64,000 nt of DNA. Origin: Posidonia oceanica. Lineage: Eukaryota; Streptophyta; Magnoliopsida; Alismatales; Posidoniaceae. The stretch is from positions 43,968,001 through 44,032,000 of the forward strand of contig JAZBRS010000029.1 of assembly GCA_037176725.1 (NCBI GenBank), in the 5' to 3' direction. The notes below the pieces were generated by a model. It was not told the origin of the DNA. It worked only from the letters and a program-made list of their open reading frames with translations, and did no database searches. Each line of letters opens with the position of its first letter. Within the stretch, counting starts at the first letter, position 1. Below are positions 17,557-28,534 of this stretch, in pieces. The position numbers and the translations under genes were made by a program.

Positions 17557-18730
17557 GCCCTTGTGCAACCATCATGTGGTCTTCTTTCGGATTATGCTGT
17601 ACATTTCTGGCCTGCCACAGGCATTGTACTCATCAAGCTTTATTAATGAAAAAACTGTTTCTGCTATCTGCTTGCACCTCAAGACTGTTCAATGCATTGC
17701 ATATTCGTTATCATCATCATCTCAGGCCCTCTGGCCAGACTTGCAGCCATCACAATGCAGCAAAGTCCTCAGCACCCAATCCGGAGTCCAGAACATCTGC
17801 GGACCCGCGTCGCCAAGCTACGCCATCCGGCATCCTCAGCTGATCATCCCCAGCTGAGTCCCTCGCGGGCTGGCACCCCAAACTGCCCGGCGAAAGGTCC
17901 GTCAACCTGTTATCCTCCTCAGCTGTTCATCCTCAGCTGAGTCCCTCCTGGGCTGGCACCCCAAACTGCTCGGCGATGGGTCCGTCAACCTATCATCCAT
18001 CCACTCGCCTATCTGTCCTTGCATCCTGATGCCAGGGGCGTACCGACCATCCCCTGGTATCATCCTGATACCAGGGGCATCTTTTGGTCGCCCGGTGGTA
18101 TCATCCCCAGCTGATTATCCCCAGCTGAGTCCCCTACGGGCTGGCACCCCAAACTGCTCGGCGATGGGTTCGTCAACCTATCATCCATCCACTCATTCAT
18201 CTATCTTTGCATCCTGATGCCAGGGGCGCTTCGGCCATCCCCTGGTATCATCCTGATACCAGGGGCATCTTTTGGCTGCCCTGCGGTATCATCCCCAGCT
18301 GATCATCCTCAGCTAAATTCCCTTGCGGGCTGGCACCCCAAACTGCTCGGCGAAAGGTCCGTCAACCTAACACTCTTCTCGGCTGCTCACCCCAGCTGAG
18401 TCCCCAGCTGATCGCCCCCAGCTGGACCACCATCCCCTGCGGGCTGGCACCCCAAACTGCTCGGCGAAAGGTCCGTCAACCTGACACTCTTCTCGGCTGG
18501 TCACCCCAGCTGAGTCCCCAGTTGATCGCCCTCAGCTGAATCCCTTGCGGGCTGGCACCCCAAACTGCTCGGCGAAAGGTCCGTCAACCTGACACTCTTC
18601 TCGGCTGGTCATCCTCAGCTGAGTCCCCAGCTGATCGCCCTCAGCTGAATCCCTTGCGGGCTAGTACCCCAAACTACTCGTCTGACAAGCACGACACTCT
18701 TGTCATCACTCTCTGCTTTCGATGCCAAGG
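17557..18730 (+). other. 3' untranslated region of element 1, truncated
   Basis: Non-coding tail after the extra ORF. From about 17820 it is filled with repeats. It ends abruptly at 18730, where gatgccaaggac meets LTR-internal sequence; in element 2 the same gatgccaaggac (48387-48398) continues into more 3' untranslated sequence. The junction shares a few bases (acgg) on both sides, typical of an illegitimate-recombination deletion. Confidence 0.75.
17820..18690 (+). repeat. Satellite-like repeats in the 3' UTR (gggctggcaccccaaactgc and cagctgag units)
   Basis: The phrase gggctggcaccccaaactgc, followed by tcggcga and gtccgtcaacct, recurs about seven times (near 17867, 17951, 18139, 18328, 18439, 18548, 18658). 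Copies are linked by paired CAGCTG palindromes and by an inverted repeat reading ctggtatcatcctgatacca (two copies). Spacing is irregular, about 80-190 bp. Related single units occur in element 2 (48270-48310) and in the tail of element B (22325-22570). Tat/Ogre 3' UTRs are known to be hypervariable and to give rise to satellites. Confidence 0.8.
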
Positions 18731-20568
18731 ACGGACCAAGCAGATTTCAGATCAGACACCAGGATTTCCGGGTATGCCCTCCTGAACCTTTGCATTGCAT
18801 TCATTCGCATGCCATTTGCATAGTTTGCCTCGTTTTCGCTTTCGGTCTCTTTGAGCATGTAGAATAGGACCTCCCTTTCTTGTCTATCAATTCCAATCCT
18901 CGTTTCGCGTTTCCCCGTGTGTTTTGCGTTGTGTTTTCCCTGGATTTGCCACTTAATGCGACTTTTTCCCCCTTTTCCACGATCCGATCGCATCGCGAGC
19001 TTTGGGCAGCGTGCGAGACACACCGTGGAGCGGTTTAGTGGGAAACGGTCACAAAGAGGCGGTAATCCCTCCGTTTGCCCACTCTCCCCTTTGCAGGTCT
19101 TTACACCTGCTCTGTGCGGCCCCGAACAGCGTCTGTTCTCACACACGCGCTGTCTTACCTCTCTTTGGCTTCTTCTGATCTTTTTCTTTGCATTAGCATT
19201 CGCATAGCTTTTCCGGGGTTTTGTTTCGCTGTTTCGGCACCGTTTTGCGTGCCTGCTTTGCTTTCTTGCCTCGTTTCGCGCCCGTCTTGTTTTTTGCTTG
19301 CTTTGCGTGCCGGTTTCGTTCTTTTTGCATCATTTTGCGTGCCATTCTGTTTTGTTGTCTCGTTTTGCGTGCCGCCTTGCTTTTTCGCTCATTTTGCCTG
19401 CCGATTTCGTTCCTTTTGCATCGTTTTGCGTGCCATTCTGTTTTGTTGTCTCGTTTTGCGTGCCGCCTTGCTTTTTCGCTCATTTTGCCTGCCGATTTCG
19501 TTCTTTTTGCACCGTTTTGCGTGCCATTCTGCTTTCTTGCCTCGTTTCGCGCCCGTCTTGTTTTTCGCTTGCTTTGCGTGCCGGTTTCGTTCTTTTTGCA
19601 TCGTTTTGCATGCCATTCTGTTTTGTTGTCTCGTTTTGCGTGCCGCCTTGCTTTTTCGCTCATTTTGCCTACCGATTTCGTTCCTTTTGCATCGTTTTGC
19701 GTGCCATTCTGTTTTGTTGTCTCGTTTTGCGTGCCGCCTTGCTTTTTCGCTCATTTTGCCTGCCGATTTCGTTCTTTTCGCACCGTTTTGCGTGCCATTC
19801 TGCTTTCTTGCCTCGTTTCGCGCCCGTCTCGTTTTTCGCTCGCTTTGCGTGCTGGTTTCGCTCTTTCGCATCGTTTTGCGTGCGTTGTTCGCTTCCCGCC
19901 TCGTTTTGCGTGTTTTACGCCGTTTTCTCTTGCGTACCGATCGCATTGCATGGTTTTGCCGCTGTTTTGTTTTCTCACTTGCATTTGCATATAGGGCTGT
20001 GATGCTTACTGCCTGGAGTTCTCACGAGCTAGGTTTCGCCTGGTTCGGAACACGGACAGCGTAGCTGAGCACTTAGAAAGCACGTTTACTTCCCTGCCTT
20101 GCATTTTCCCACTTAGAGCACTCCTTGAGCATTCATTTAGGCATTCATAGGCACATAGGCATTCAATCCTGCATTTCCTTGCATATGCGAGCGTAAGCCT
20201 AGAAAGACCGATTCTCGGGCGTGTCGGGGGTGCCTAACACCTTCCCCGCGCGTAACAGGAGTCCTTGCCCTGTCTTCTGGCCCGCAATGACCATATTGCC
20301 CCTATCCTAGGCTAGAGTCATCTCATTTGCATTCATTTGCATTTGTTTTCCTTTGCATTGCTTTGCTTTGCATTTCTTTCTTGGTTTTGCGTGTTAATTC
20401 ACGCATTTCCCCGGTTTTCCTTGTCTCCCGTTAATAGACATGGTGGCGACTCTGATTTGTCTTATCTTTCCCTTTTTCTCCTCGATTTTAAGTATTTTCG
20501 AGTTGAGCCTCTTCCTCGGATCCAATCGCCGCTAAATAGCGAGCCTGATTCCGATCGGGATCGCTACA
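18731..20568 (+). repeat. 3' LTR of element 1, 5'-truncated
   Basis: It matches 2514-4619 almost base for base and ends in the same gatcgctaca. It is 268 bp shorter, mostly because its array (about 19220-19960) holds two 271-bp units (landmarks 19297, 19568, 19839) instead of three. A short extra attc-containing piece near 20160 offsets the rest. The first ~4 kb of the LTR is missing. The sequence after 20568 is not internal element sequence, so this is a real right end. Confidence 0.88.
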
Positions 20569-22080
20569 GGTGATTGCCCAAGTTAGGATTTTTAGATTAG
20601 GTTTTTTAATGGTTGTTTTTAATTAGGATTTTAAGTTTTCTTTTAATTTGCTTCTTGATCTTGTTTTAAATATTTGTTAAAATTTTTCATTGTTTCTAGT
20701 TAGGTTTTTTCTTATTAAGTTTTCCTTGTTGAGCCAGGATTTTAATTAGGATCTTAAATGGATTGTTTTTAAATTAATTAGGGTGAGTTTTAGATTTTTG
20801 ATTTTAGTCCTTTAGGGTTTTAAGTCTTCTTTTAAATTTGATTTTGTTTGTTAGATTCTTTTAATATATATTTTCTTAGTTAAGTTTTCCTTGTTAGGTT
20901 TCTAATTAAGTGTTTTCTTCTAATTTTGATTGTTTGTTCTTTTCTTTTTAATTAAGTTTTCAAATTGTTTTTATTTTTTTGGAATTGTTAAGTTAAGTTT
21001 TCCCCTTTTTTTTTTGATTACTTGCCTTAGCATTTTAAGTTGTTCTCTTTCTTTCTAGGATTTGTTTTTTGATTGTTCTCAGTAGGGATTTTTACTCTGG
21101 CTTGTTTTGATTATATTTTGGTTTTTTTCTCTGATTTTATAGCATTTTCTTTTGTTTGTTTTGTATTTTTTAGATTACATTCTTAATTTCCTTTTTTAAT
21201 TGGATTTAGTTAGGTTTTTGTTTTTGATTGTTTGTTTAAGTTTTTAATTATTTCTTTTTAGGATTTTGATTTGTTTCTCTTTTGTTTTAGAGTTTTAAAG
21301 GTTTTCAAAGGTTTTTTAAAGGTTTAGCAAGAGAGGAGAAGAGGAAATTAGAAGGGAGAGGAAAAGGGGGAAATGGAGGAATAAATAGGAAAGAGAGGAG
21401 TTGAAGGAAAGTAATTTTTTGAACATCAAAGAAAATGGTAAAAATAAGATAAAAATAGGAATAAGATTGAGAACAGATGGAAGCACAAGGGGGGCCCACA
21501 GTCACGCAAAAAAGAGGGAGAAAGGAGGTGAAAAGGAGGAGGATAATCAGGAGAGAGAGAGGAGAGAGAAAAGGATAATTTGGGCAAAAGGAGGTCTTAG
21601 AGGTTTTAAAAAGGGGTGAAATTTGGTGGGTGTGTAGTCTAGGATTTCTAGTCTTCGTCTCAGGATTTTGGTTTGGTTTTGAGAAAGTTTTGGAAGGGTT
21701 TTGAGGTGTAGAAAAAGGGTAGTTTTGCCTAAGTTTCCTAGGGTTTTTGGGGGTGGTTTTCGTTTGAAAGTTTCTAGGATTTTTGGTGGGTTTGTTAAGT
21801 CAGGGATGGTGAGTTCTCCTATGGTTTTTGGTTAGTTTTTGGGCTTGGGAAAGGGGTGTGATTCTAGGTTAAGTTTAGGCTGGTTTTGGAGGGAAAGAGA
21901 AAGGGAGAGGTGTGGATTTGGACCTGCATTTGGATGGTTTTAGGTTAAGGTCTTGGATGGTTTCAAAGGTTTTTGGGGTTAGAAAATGGGTGTTAGGTTG
22001 AAAGGGAGGGTGTGGTTTTAGGTTTTTCCTAGCTGCCCGAGAGATCCATTAATTCAGCCTGTCAAAATGGGGTGTCAACA
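20569..22080 (-). mobile_element. Reversed LTR fragment (5' part of a type-A LTR)
   Basis: Read on the minus strand from 22080 it starts tgttgacaccccattttgac, the LTR start seen at 31767, 50560 and 57328. It goes through the 'aaaaccctagaaaacctaggtaaaac' region, the C/T-rich ctctctctcctgattatcc block and the A-rich stretch of those LTRs. It stops about 1.5 kb in, where element 1 ends at 20568. The most likely history is that element 1 inserted into this LTR and the rest lies left of the window. Element-internal sequence is not visible. Confidence 0.8.
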
Positions 22081-23775
22081 AATATATCTTTATCTTCCCT
22101 TCTCCTTGTTTTCGAAAACCAGAGCCAAGGACGAGCACTTTTGCTTGCCTCGCTCAGAGGCTCCGCGCTTTTCAAATTTTGCCGCACACCGCATGGGTAG
22201 GTCTGTGATGACCGGCATGTACCTCGTTTGTCACCTTGTGATGCCACGAAGCATGCCTGCGCTGAGACCATTGCACGCCTATCGCGATGGGTTCCTGTTT
22301 CCTTTCTGCATCATTCTGCATCCGGGCTGGCAACCCTAACTGCTCGGCAATGGGTCGGTTAACCTATCATTTTATCATGCTATCATTTCTGCATCCAGGC
22401 TGGCAGCCCCAACTGCTCGGCGATGGGTCCGTTAACCTATCACTCTACATTCCTCTACATCAGGCTAGCAGCCCTAACTGCTCGGTTGACGCCCATTAAA
22501 ATGTCATCCTGCATATCCGCATTGCATTCGGGCTGATATCCCCAACTATTCGGCGATAAGTCCGTTAACTTATCACCCTACATTTGCATTATTCCATTGC
22601 ACCCTTATTGCGTTGCTACTCCTCTGTGATCCTTACATCAACTTCCGCATTCCGCTTTCCCAGGCATTTCGTACCCACCATTGCATGCACATCCCCTGCT
22701 TCACTTTTAGCATCTTTACTTTCAGCTTTACTCCATGCGTTTGCATTGCCATTCATCTACAGCTGAGCTTTGTGAATGGCACCCCCATTGCCTGGCCTAC
22801 TTGCATTAGCCAACGACAGCATTGCAATGCATTTCCACTTTTCCGCGTGCATGCACCATCCTGCTTTCCCCCAGAGGAGCACAGCACAGTAAGCGTTAGC
22901 GTAAGCATGCCATTTGCATTAGCATAGCATTCTAGTGTTTGCATTCATCTGCATTTGCATTCACCTTCCTGCATTGCTTAGGACATCCTTTGCATCGCAT
23001 TGTCTTTCCCACCGTTCCGCCTACATGCTGCCTCGATCGGAGGCAAGCATTTTCTCCTTCTCATGGCCTCGCGAGCTCCTGCTTGTTTCACTTACTCCGA
23101 ACAGACAAGGACCCTTTGGTCTCCCCTAGACTAGCAGCCAACCTGCTCGAACGGCAAGCGCGTTAGTCCTTCCGGAGCCGCTTTTGCGCAAGTTTGGACA
23201 AGCAGCCAACTTGTCGCGTTGCATCGTAGAACTTCCTGCTTTTCCTCACTTCAGCATGCATCACACTGCATTGCCCTAGCATTCCCCATTGATGGCTGCA
23301 TTCGCAGCACCGGCACTCACAGCATTAGCACTAGCACTCACAGGATTAGCAGTAGCACTCAAGCATTAGCACTTACAAGTGTAGCAAGCACCCACAGCAT
23401 CAGCACCAGCATTAGCACCAGCACTCACCATGCATCAGCATAGCATCTCCTCATGCACAGCACCCACACGTGCACTAGTTCATATTGGTTCAACATCAGC
23501 ATTCGCATCGCACACCCGTTCTACACCAACATTAGCATCAGCATTAGCATCTGCACTAACATCTGCACTAACTTCTACATTAGCATGCATTGCATCGCAT
23601 TAGCATCTTGCATCTACATTCGCATTGTGGCATCGAGTCATGATTTCCGATGCATCCATCGGATAAGTGACTCAGGCCTACAGCAATTTTGCGCTCCTGC
23701 CGGTGTCAGGTAGGGTGTCTTGTCTACCCTGAGTAGCAGTCTTGCTACGTTTGACCTCGCTCAGGGAGGGGCATC
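22081..23775 (+). mobile_element. 3' internal tail of element B with repeats and polypurine tract
   Basis: Non-coding. About 22320-22570 holds four diverged copies of the ggctggcanccccaactgctcggc unit also seen in element 1. About 23290-23640 is rich in short agcattagca-type repeats. It ends in cgctcagggaggggcatc immediately before an LTR start. The segment 23640-23775 is clearly related to 57180-57327 of element 2, which has the same place before its 3' LTR. So this is the 3' end of an element whose coding part is absent, lost or displaced by the reversed LTR at 22080. Confidence 0.75.
23763..23775 (+). other. Polypurine tract of element B
   Basis: agggaggggcatc lies directly before the LTR start tgtagaca. 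Element 2 has agggatgggcatc at 57315-57327 in the same place. This is the expected plus-strand primer site. Confidence 0.65.
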
Positions 23776-24945
23776 TGTAGACACACCATTCTGACAGCCT
23801 GGAAGTTGGTGGTTTCTCCTGCAGGCTTACTTGGACTCTGGGATGGCCCTCTTTTTCAAACTAACCCATTTCTACCCAAAACCAAACCTAAAACCTTACC
23901 TAAACCCCAAAACCTCAACCCAACCCTTTTATATTTTTGTAAACCCTTTTTAAGCCCAAGCCCATTTCAGCCTTTTGCCTCTAGGGCATGTTGAACGTTG
24001 GCACGAGCAGCATCCAACGTTGGACGTGCCCTATGCTAGCGTCCAACATTGGACACATTCTGCTCTAGCGTCCAATGGCTCGAGAGCTGCAGCGGCTGCT
24101 CTGCCACCTTCGGCTCACCTCCCGTCCTCTCCGCCGCCCATACACACTTACTACCCATCCTCTCATGCACTCCAAGCCAACCACTACCTTCCAAGCCGAA
24201 GTTACTCCATTTACTAGCCATCTTGTCCGCCCTAGCCCCTTTCCCGCTCACTCCACCCTCACTGACTTCGGCCGCCTCCACCTACCACCGCTGCGACCCT
24301 TTCCCCAGCCTTCTGGCAAGCCCACGCCTCCACCTGACAACCCTTGTGGCCTCCATACACCAAGCTTCGCCTGCCATGGCCTGCAAGCACCCCTGCCAAG
24401 ACCTGCAAACTCCTCTGCAACTGTTGCCATGCACCAGAACCCATGCACCCATTCCACAAAACCATGCAAACAGCGACCTTCAACCCATGGTAGACCTCAT
24501 CACAGCCATTCCCTCCATAATTCAACCACTCCCAGAGCTAGAGCAAACTCCAACGACCCCTTTCGACCTTCCAGCAACCTCCCCCGAGCCCCCAGCACAC
24601 CAAGCAAGCTCACTGGAGTAGCCTCGCCACCATCTTCCGCAACGCCGGCCGCAAGCGCAACACGCCGTTCTAGGCCGCAACCAGGTAGGTTTTCACTTCC
24701 ATTAGCTAGTGCACGCACGTAGTAGCATGATAGGGCAGCTAGCACACTTGCATGCCACCTTGGTTAGCTGGAATTGGCTCGGCCTCTAGCAGCAAGGTGG
24801 AGGAGGTGGGTGGCCCGATCTGGCCATCCATTTCTAGCTCCAAACACATGGGTGTGTTCGTCTCGTCCCCCTCTTGCTTCCTGGATCCTTAGGTTCCAGT
24901 TTTGGATCGATCCTAGCATCGATTGGGCCAGAGGTTTGCTCGGCC

Positions 24946-26172
24946 TGTTGGACGCACCATCTGGTGCATCCAACATTGGACTTGCCCTGAGGCAGCGTCC
25001 AACGACCTGCAGCTCTATTTGCTTGCCTTCCCCTTTTATTTCGCTTCTGTGATGCTTTAGCTTGCATGCTTAGTTGCTGCTTTGTTCTAGCATGTCCTCT
25101 TCATGTTTCTAGATGCCATGCTAGGTTTGGATTCATGTTTCTAGCCCTTGTTTAGCCTGCCATCTTTTTTCGGTGTTGGACGCTTGAATGCACGCGTCCA
25201 ATGTTGGCCGCTGTGCTTTCAGCGTTTAACACCCTGCATGCATGCCTGCCCCTTTTTGCTAAGCCTTGCTCCTATTTTGCTGTAGTTTGATTGCTCCTTC
25301 TTGTGCGTGATTGTTTCAAGCTTGCTTCCATGCCTTTAGATGTCATGCCATGCTTAATATAATGCTCTGATCTTTGGTTTAAATTCATGCTTGGTTTGCA
25401 TTCTGCATGTGTTGGACGCTGGGGACTTCAGCGTCCTACGTTGGACGACGTTGTCACCAGCATCTAACGTCGCTACTCATTTACTTTGGTTTTAAGCATT
25501 TGCATGATGCTCTGATCCATATGTTTGCATGATTCCTATATTTATATGCTTGCTTAGCTTTCATAGCAACTGCTCCTTAGCTTTCATAGATTGTATGCTA
25601 GTTTTATGCAGAGTTTTTGCTTGTTTGTGCCTCCTAATGCGTTGTACGCTGCTGTTCCTAGCATCCAACATTGGACGCTGGTTCAGCTCGCGTCCAACGC
25701 TCTGGTTGAGCTTTATGCCTGGCACGCGTTGCAGATATCGTTTCTTCTTGGTTTTTTCATATTCTATGCTTGCATGTTTAGCCTATGCCAGCTTACAGTA
25801 GTCTAAATGCATGCTTACACGTTTTGTTCATCATCTGTATGCTTATTTGCCTTGCTGTCCTTTGGCCTGTGTTAGACGCCAGCCTCTCTAGCGTCTAACG
25901 TTGGATGCCATGCCCTCGAGTGTCCAACGCCCTGCTTGTTTAAAATGCTGACCTTTGCTTGCATCTTGCTCTGAATCTGCTTCTGATTTATTGTCATGTT
26001 CGCCCTGCATGTCATGCACCTATTCTTCTACATTTCTGCATCTGCATCGCATTCATGTAGTTAGAATGCATCTTCTTTCAAAAATTGCATGTTGTTCGCC
26101 TTCAGCAGGTGTTGGACGCCAACAATGCCAGCGTCCAACATTGGACGCTGGAGTTGCCAGCGTCCAACGCTT
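24946..26172 (+). repeat. Regularly spaced dyad clusters (ttggacgc ... gcgtccaa) in LTR B
   Basis: Six clusters begin with tgttggacgc or close variants at 24946, 25174, 25410, 25640, 25870 and 26110, spaced 228, 236, 230, 230 and 240 bp. A full cluster holds four half-sites in alternating orientation: ttggacgc, gcgtccaa, ttggacgc, gcgtccaa, the middle two meeting as a near-perfect palindrome gcgtccaacattggacgc. A related cluster lies at 23989-24075, about 957 bp before the first, and two more palindromes at 31700-31755 in the second LTR B. The bases between clusters are far less similar than the clusters. Confidence 0.8.
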
Positions 26173-26339
26173 GCTGTTTGGCTGAACCTATTTTAAAATG
26201 CCGATTTTGTTTCATTCGCCATTTTCCGTGTTTTATCGCTTCTTATACGTACTGCCACCCCCATGCATGCTACTTGACCCTTGTTTTGGTTTCCCACCTT
26301 GCACACTTTCTCATGGTTTCCGCCCCGGTTTCACTTTCT

Positions 26340-26560
26340 ATTTCGCATATTGCTCGCTTGCATCGTTTCCTATGCTTGCATCCTCTCCCGTGCTTTCACA
26401 TCGTTTTCTGCACTCTTGCATCGTTTTCCGTGCTTTGGCATCGTTTTCCACACTTTTGCATTGTTTTTCCGTGCTTTTACATAATTTCCCGTGCTTTTGC
26501 ATCGTTTCCCTCGCTCTTGCATCGTTTTCCTCGCTTTTGCATCGTTTTCGGCGCCCACTT
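26340..26560 (+). repeat. Short tandem array (~20 bp, gcatcgttttcc type) in LTR B
   Basis: Repeated phrases such as ttgcatcgttttccgtgctt with about 18-24-bp spacing, roughly ten copies. It occupies the same relative place (just before the conserved 3' block) as the arrays of the type-A LTRs and uses a related core (cgttttgcgtgc there). Confidence 0.65.
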
Positions 26561-27239
26561 TGGTTTATCCCTTGTATGTCGCTTGCATTGCCTGGTTTTC
26601 CCCGTAGTTTTGTTTTATCGCCTGCATTTGCATTAGGGCTATGATGCTTACTGCCTAGGAGTTCTCACGAACCAGGGTTCGCCCAGTTTGGAACACTAAC
26701 AGCGCTGCTGAGCACATAGATAGCACGTTTATTTTCCATGCATAGCAATCAGACATTCATTGCATTTAGGCATTAGGCAAGCATCTTCCTGCATTAGCGA
26801 ACGAGATTGCCTAAGAAAGACCGACTCTCGGACGTGTCGTGGGTGCCTAACACCTTCCCCGTGCATAACAGGTGTCCTTGCCCTTTCTTTTGACCCGCAA
26901 TGACCTTTTCCTTCATCCTAGGCACGAGTCATAGCATAGCATAGCATCACATTGTGTTGCATCGCATCTCTTTGCATCCGGTTTTGCATGTCTTTTCATG
27001 CATTACCCTGGGTTTTCCATGTCTCCCAACTCAATTGACCTAGTGGCAACTCTGATTTGTCGTATCATTTCTTTTTCTTCTTTTTGCCAGCATTTCCGAG
27101 TCAAGTTTCTTCCCTCGGATCCTGCCACATATAGTGAGCCTATTTTGATCGGTGCACGCGAGCTTTGGCATCGTGCATGGACGATTAGAATTTCAGGATT
27201 ACTACCGACCGCAAGTGGACCGATGGATGGTGCCTACCA

Positions 27240-28530
27240 GTGTGCTTCTGACTCTTGATCTATTGGTGTAGCTATCAAAGGCATACGTGAAGCTGCAGGA
27301 AGGAGAGGGACTGTCAAATCTGACACAGAGTCTATTGATTCTGCCACTGTAACAGTAGAGGGAAGGGCCAGGCAGACTTACTAGGAAGCCACTGGGTTGA
27401 TCTAGACCACTCTATCGGCCCGAACTGGTAAAACTGTGCCAGACTGCTCCTCGTCTGAGTAGTAGTCCTCGATGCAGACCCACTCCTCTGTCGGTAGTGG
27501 GGGATTCTAGCACAATGCTTGTTGAGTTGCTGCTTGGCTCGTATTTGGGTCAAGAACACCTGCACTAACAAAGTTAGTCTGGTCCTGAGGGATCACGAGC
27601 TTCCGATTCCTCGAGTGGAGACACTCACCGTCATGGGGTTTCCAGTCGTACCCCAAGCCTTCAAAGTCTCTGCTCTCTTCGACTGCAATTGGCTTGATGA
27701 TCCCTTGGTCGTGTCGCCTGAGTGGTGTTCGCTCCACGTAGCCCCACCTGCAGCAGAGGTTCTCGACCAACCGAGAAGGGTTGCAATGAACTGCCAGAGA
27801 CCCGACACGTTCAAGATCAAGGATAAAGTTAACCAGCTCAAACCGGTTAACGCGATACAAAACATCTGACGACTTGGGATCAAACCGGATAGTCTGTCGA
27901 GACACAGAAGAGATCGCATCGACCTGCTCCTTATCAAAATTCTCCGCCATGACAACGACGATGTCGTTGCCTGAGCGGAACTTGATCATGTGGTGGAGGG
28001 TCGATGGGACCACTTGATGCTTGTGTAGCCAAGGGCGCCCAAGCAAGATATTAAAAGTGGGCTCCAAGTCGACGATGTAGAATTCTACATCAAATACGAT
28101 AGGGCCAATGGTAAGGGGAATAATCAAGATCCCCAAAGAGTCATGGTGCGTGTTGTCGAAAGCAGTCATTCCCTTCATGGCTGGCGTGATGTCCTCGGCT
28201 TTGAATCTGAGCTTCAGCGCTGTACGTAGGTGACAGATGTTAAGGCCTGACCCATTGTCAACCAGCGAAAAGGGAATGCTAAAGCTTTTGAATTGCACCA
28301 TGACGAATAAGGGTTTATTGTGATTAATCCCCACTAGAGGTAGCTCATCACTCAAAAAAGAGATGACCTGCGGCTCCGCAATCATCACCACCATGTTCTC
28401 CAAGGTAGCAGGCTTAATAGCTTGGGACACATGTGCAGCCTGGAACACGCGGAGAAAAGCCTCACGGTGTCCGCGGGACGAGTGGATAAGGTCCCAAATG
28501 GAAATGTCAGCCTTGACTTTTTTCAGCTAG
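27240..28530 (-). pseudogene. pro: Protease (G-patch tail) of element X
   Basis: Minus-strand reading gives KKVKADISIWDLI at its start, then EPQVISFLSDELP, the active-site VDNGSGLNI, ILIIPLTIG and LLGRPWLHKH, in the same order as in element 1 protease. A diverged G-patch-like part follows (CRWGYVERTPLRRHDQGI) and then a frame break near 27510. The continuous part is 28448-27507. It is preceded by an in-frame TAG (at 28532-28534 on the plus-strand scale), at the same codon as the TAG between gag and protease in element 1. Confidence 0.8.
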
Positions 28531-28534
28531 GCCG

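Larger units (their letters stand above)
1..20568 (+). mobile_element. Element 1: Tat-lineage Ty3/gypsy LTR retrotransposon, left end outside window
   Basis: The order is LTR, primer-binding site, gag, protease, RT, RNase H, second RNase H, integrase, extra ORF, repeat-rich tail and LTR remnant, all on the plus strand. The second RNase H after the RT/RNase H unit is a known mark of the plant Tat lineage. LTR segments 2514-2990 and 18731-19207 differ at about two positions by eye, so insertion was recent. The 3' end is rearranged: the internal region stops at 18730 and joins the middle of an LTR, so the polypurine tract and the first part of the 3' LTR are gone. Bases after 20568 belong to a reversed LTR, the probable insertion target. 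The other target junction lies left of the window. Confidence 0.92.
23776..27152 (+). repeat. LTR of family B (3' LTR), lacking its last ~11 bases
   Basis: It starts tgtagacacaccattctgac after the polypurine tract, and carries the conserved block (about 26816-26880) and the internal primer-site-like tggcaactctg (27044). Its end, gtgagcctattttgatcgg, stops before the final bases (gatcgctaca in the type-A LTRs). Apart from the 3' 600 bp it is unlike LTR A, including a set of ttggacgc/gcgtccaa dyads and a short cgtttt-type array at about 26340-26560. Length about 3.4 kb. A second copy of its first 300 bp is at 31464. Confidence 0.8.

Noticed and set aside
24049..24722. Overlapping 190- and 215-residue open frames in LTR B
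   Set aside because: Pro/Ser/Thr/His-rich, open in several frames, no domain; this is the C-rich leader-like part of the LTR.
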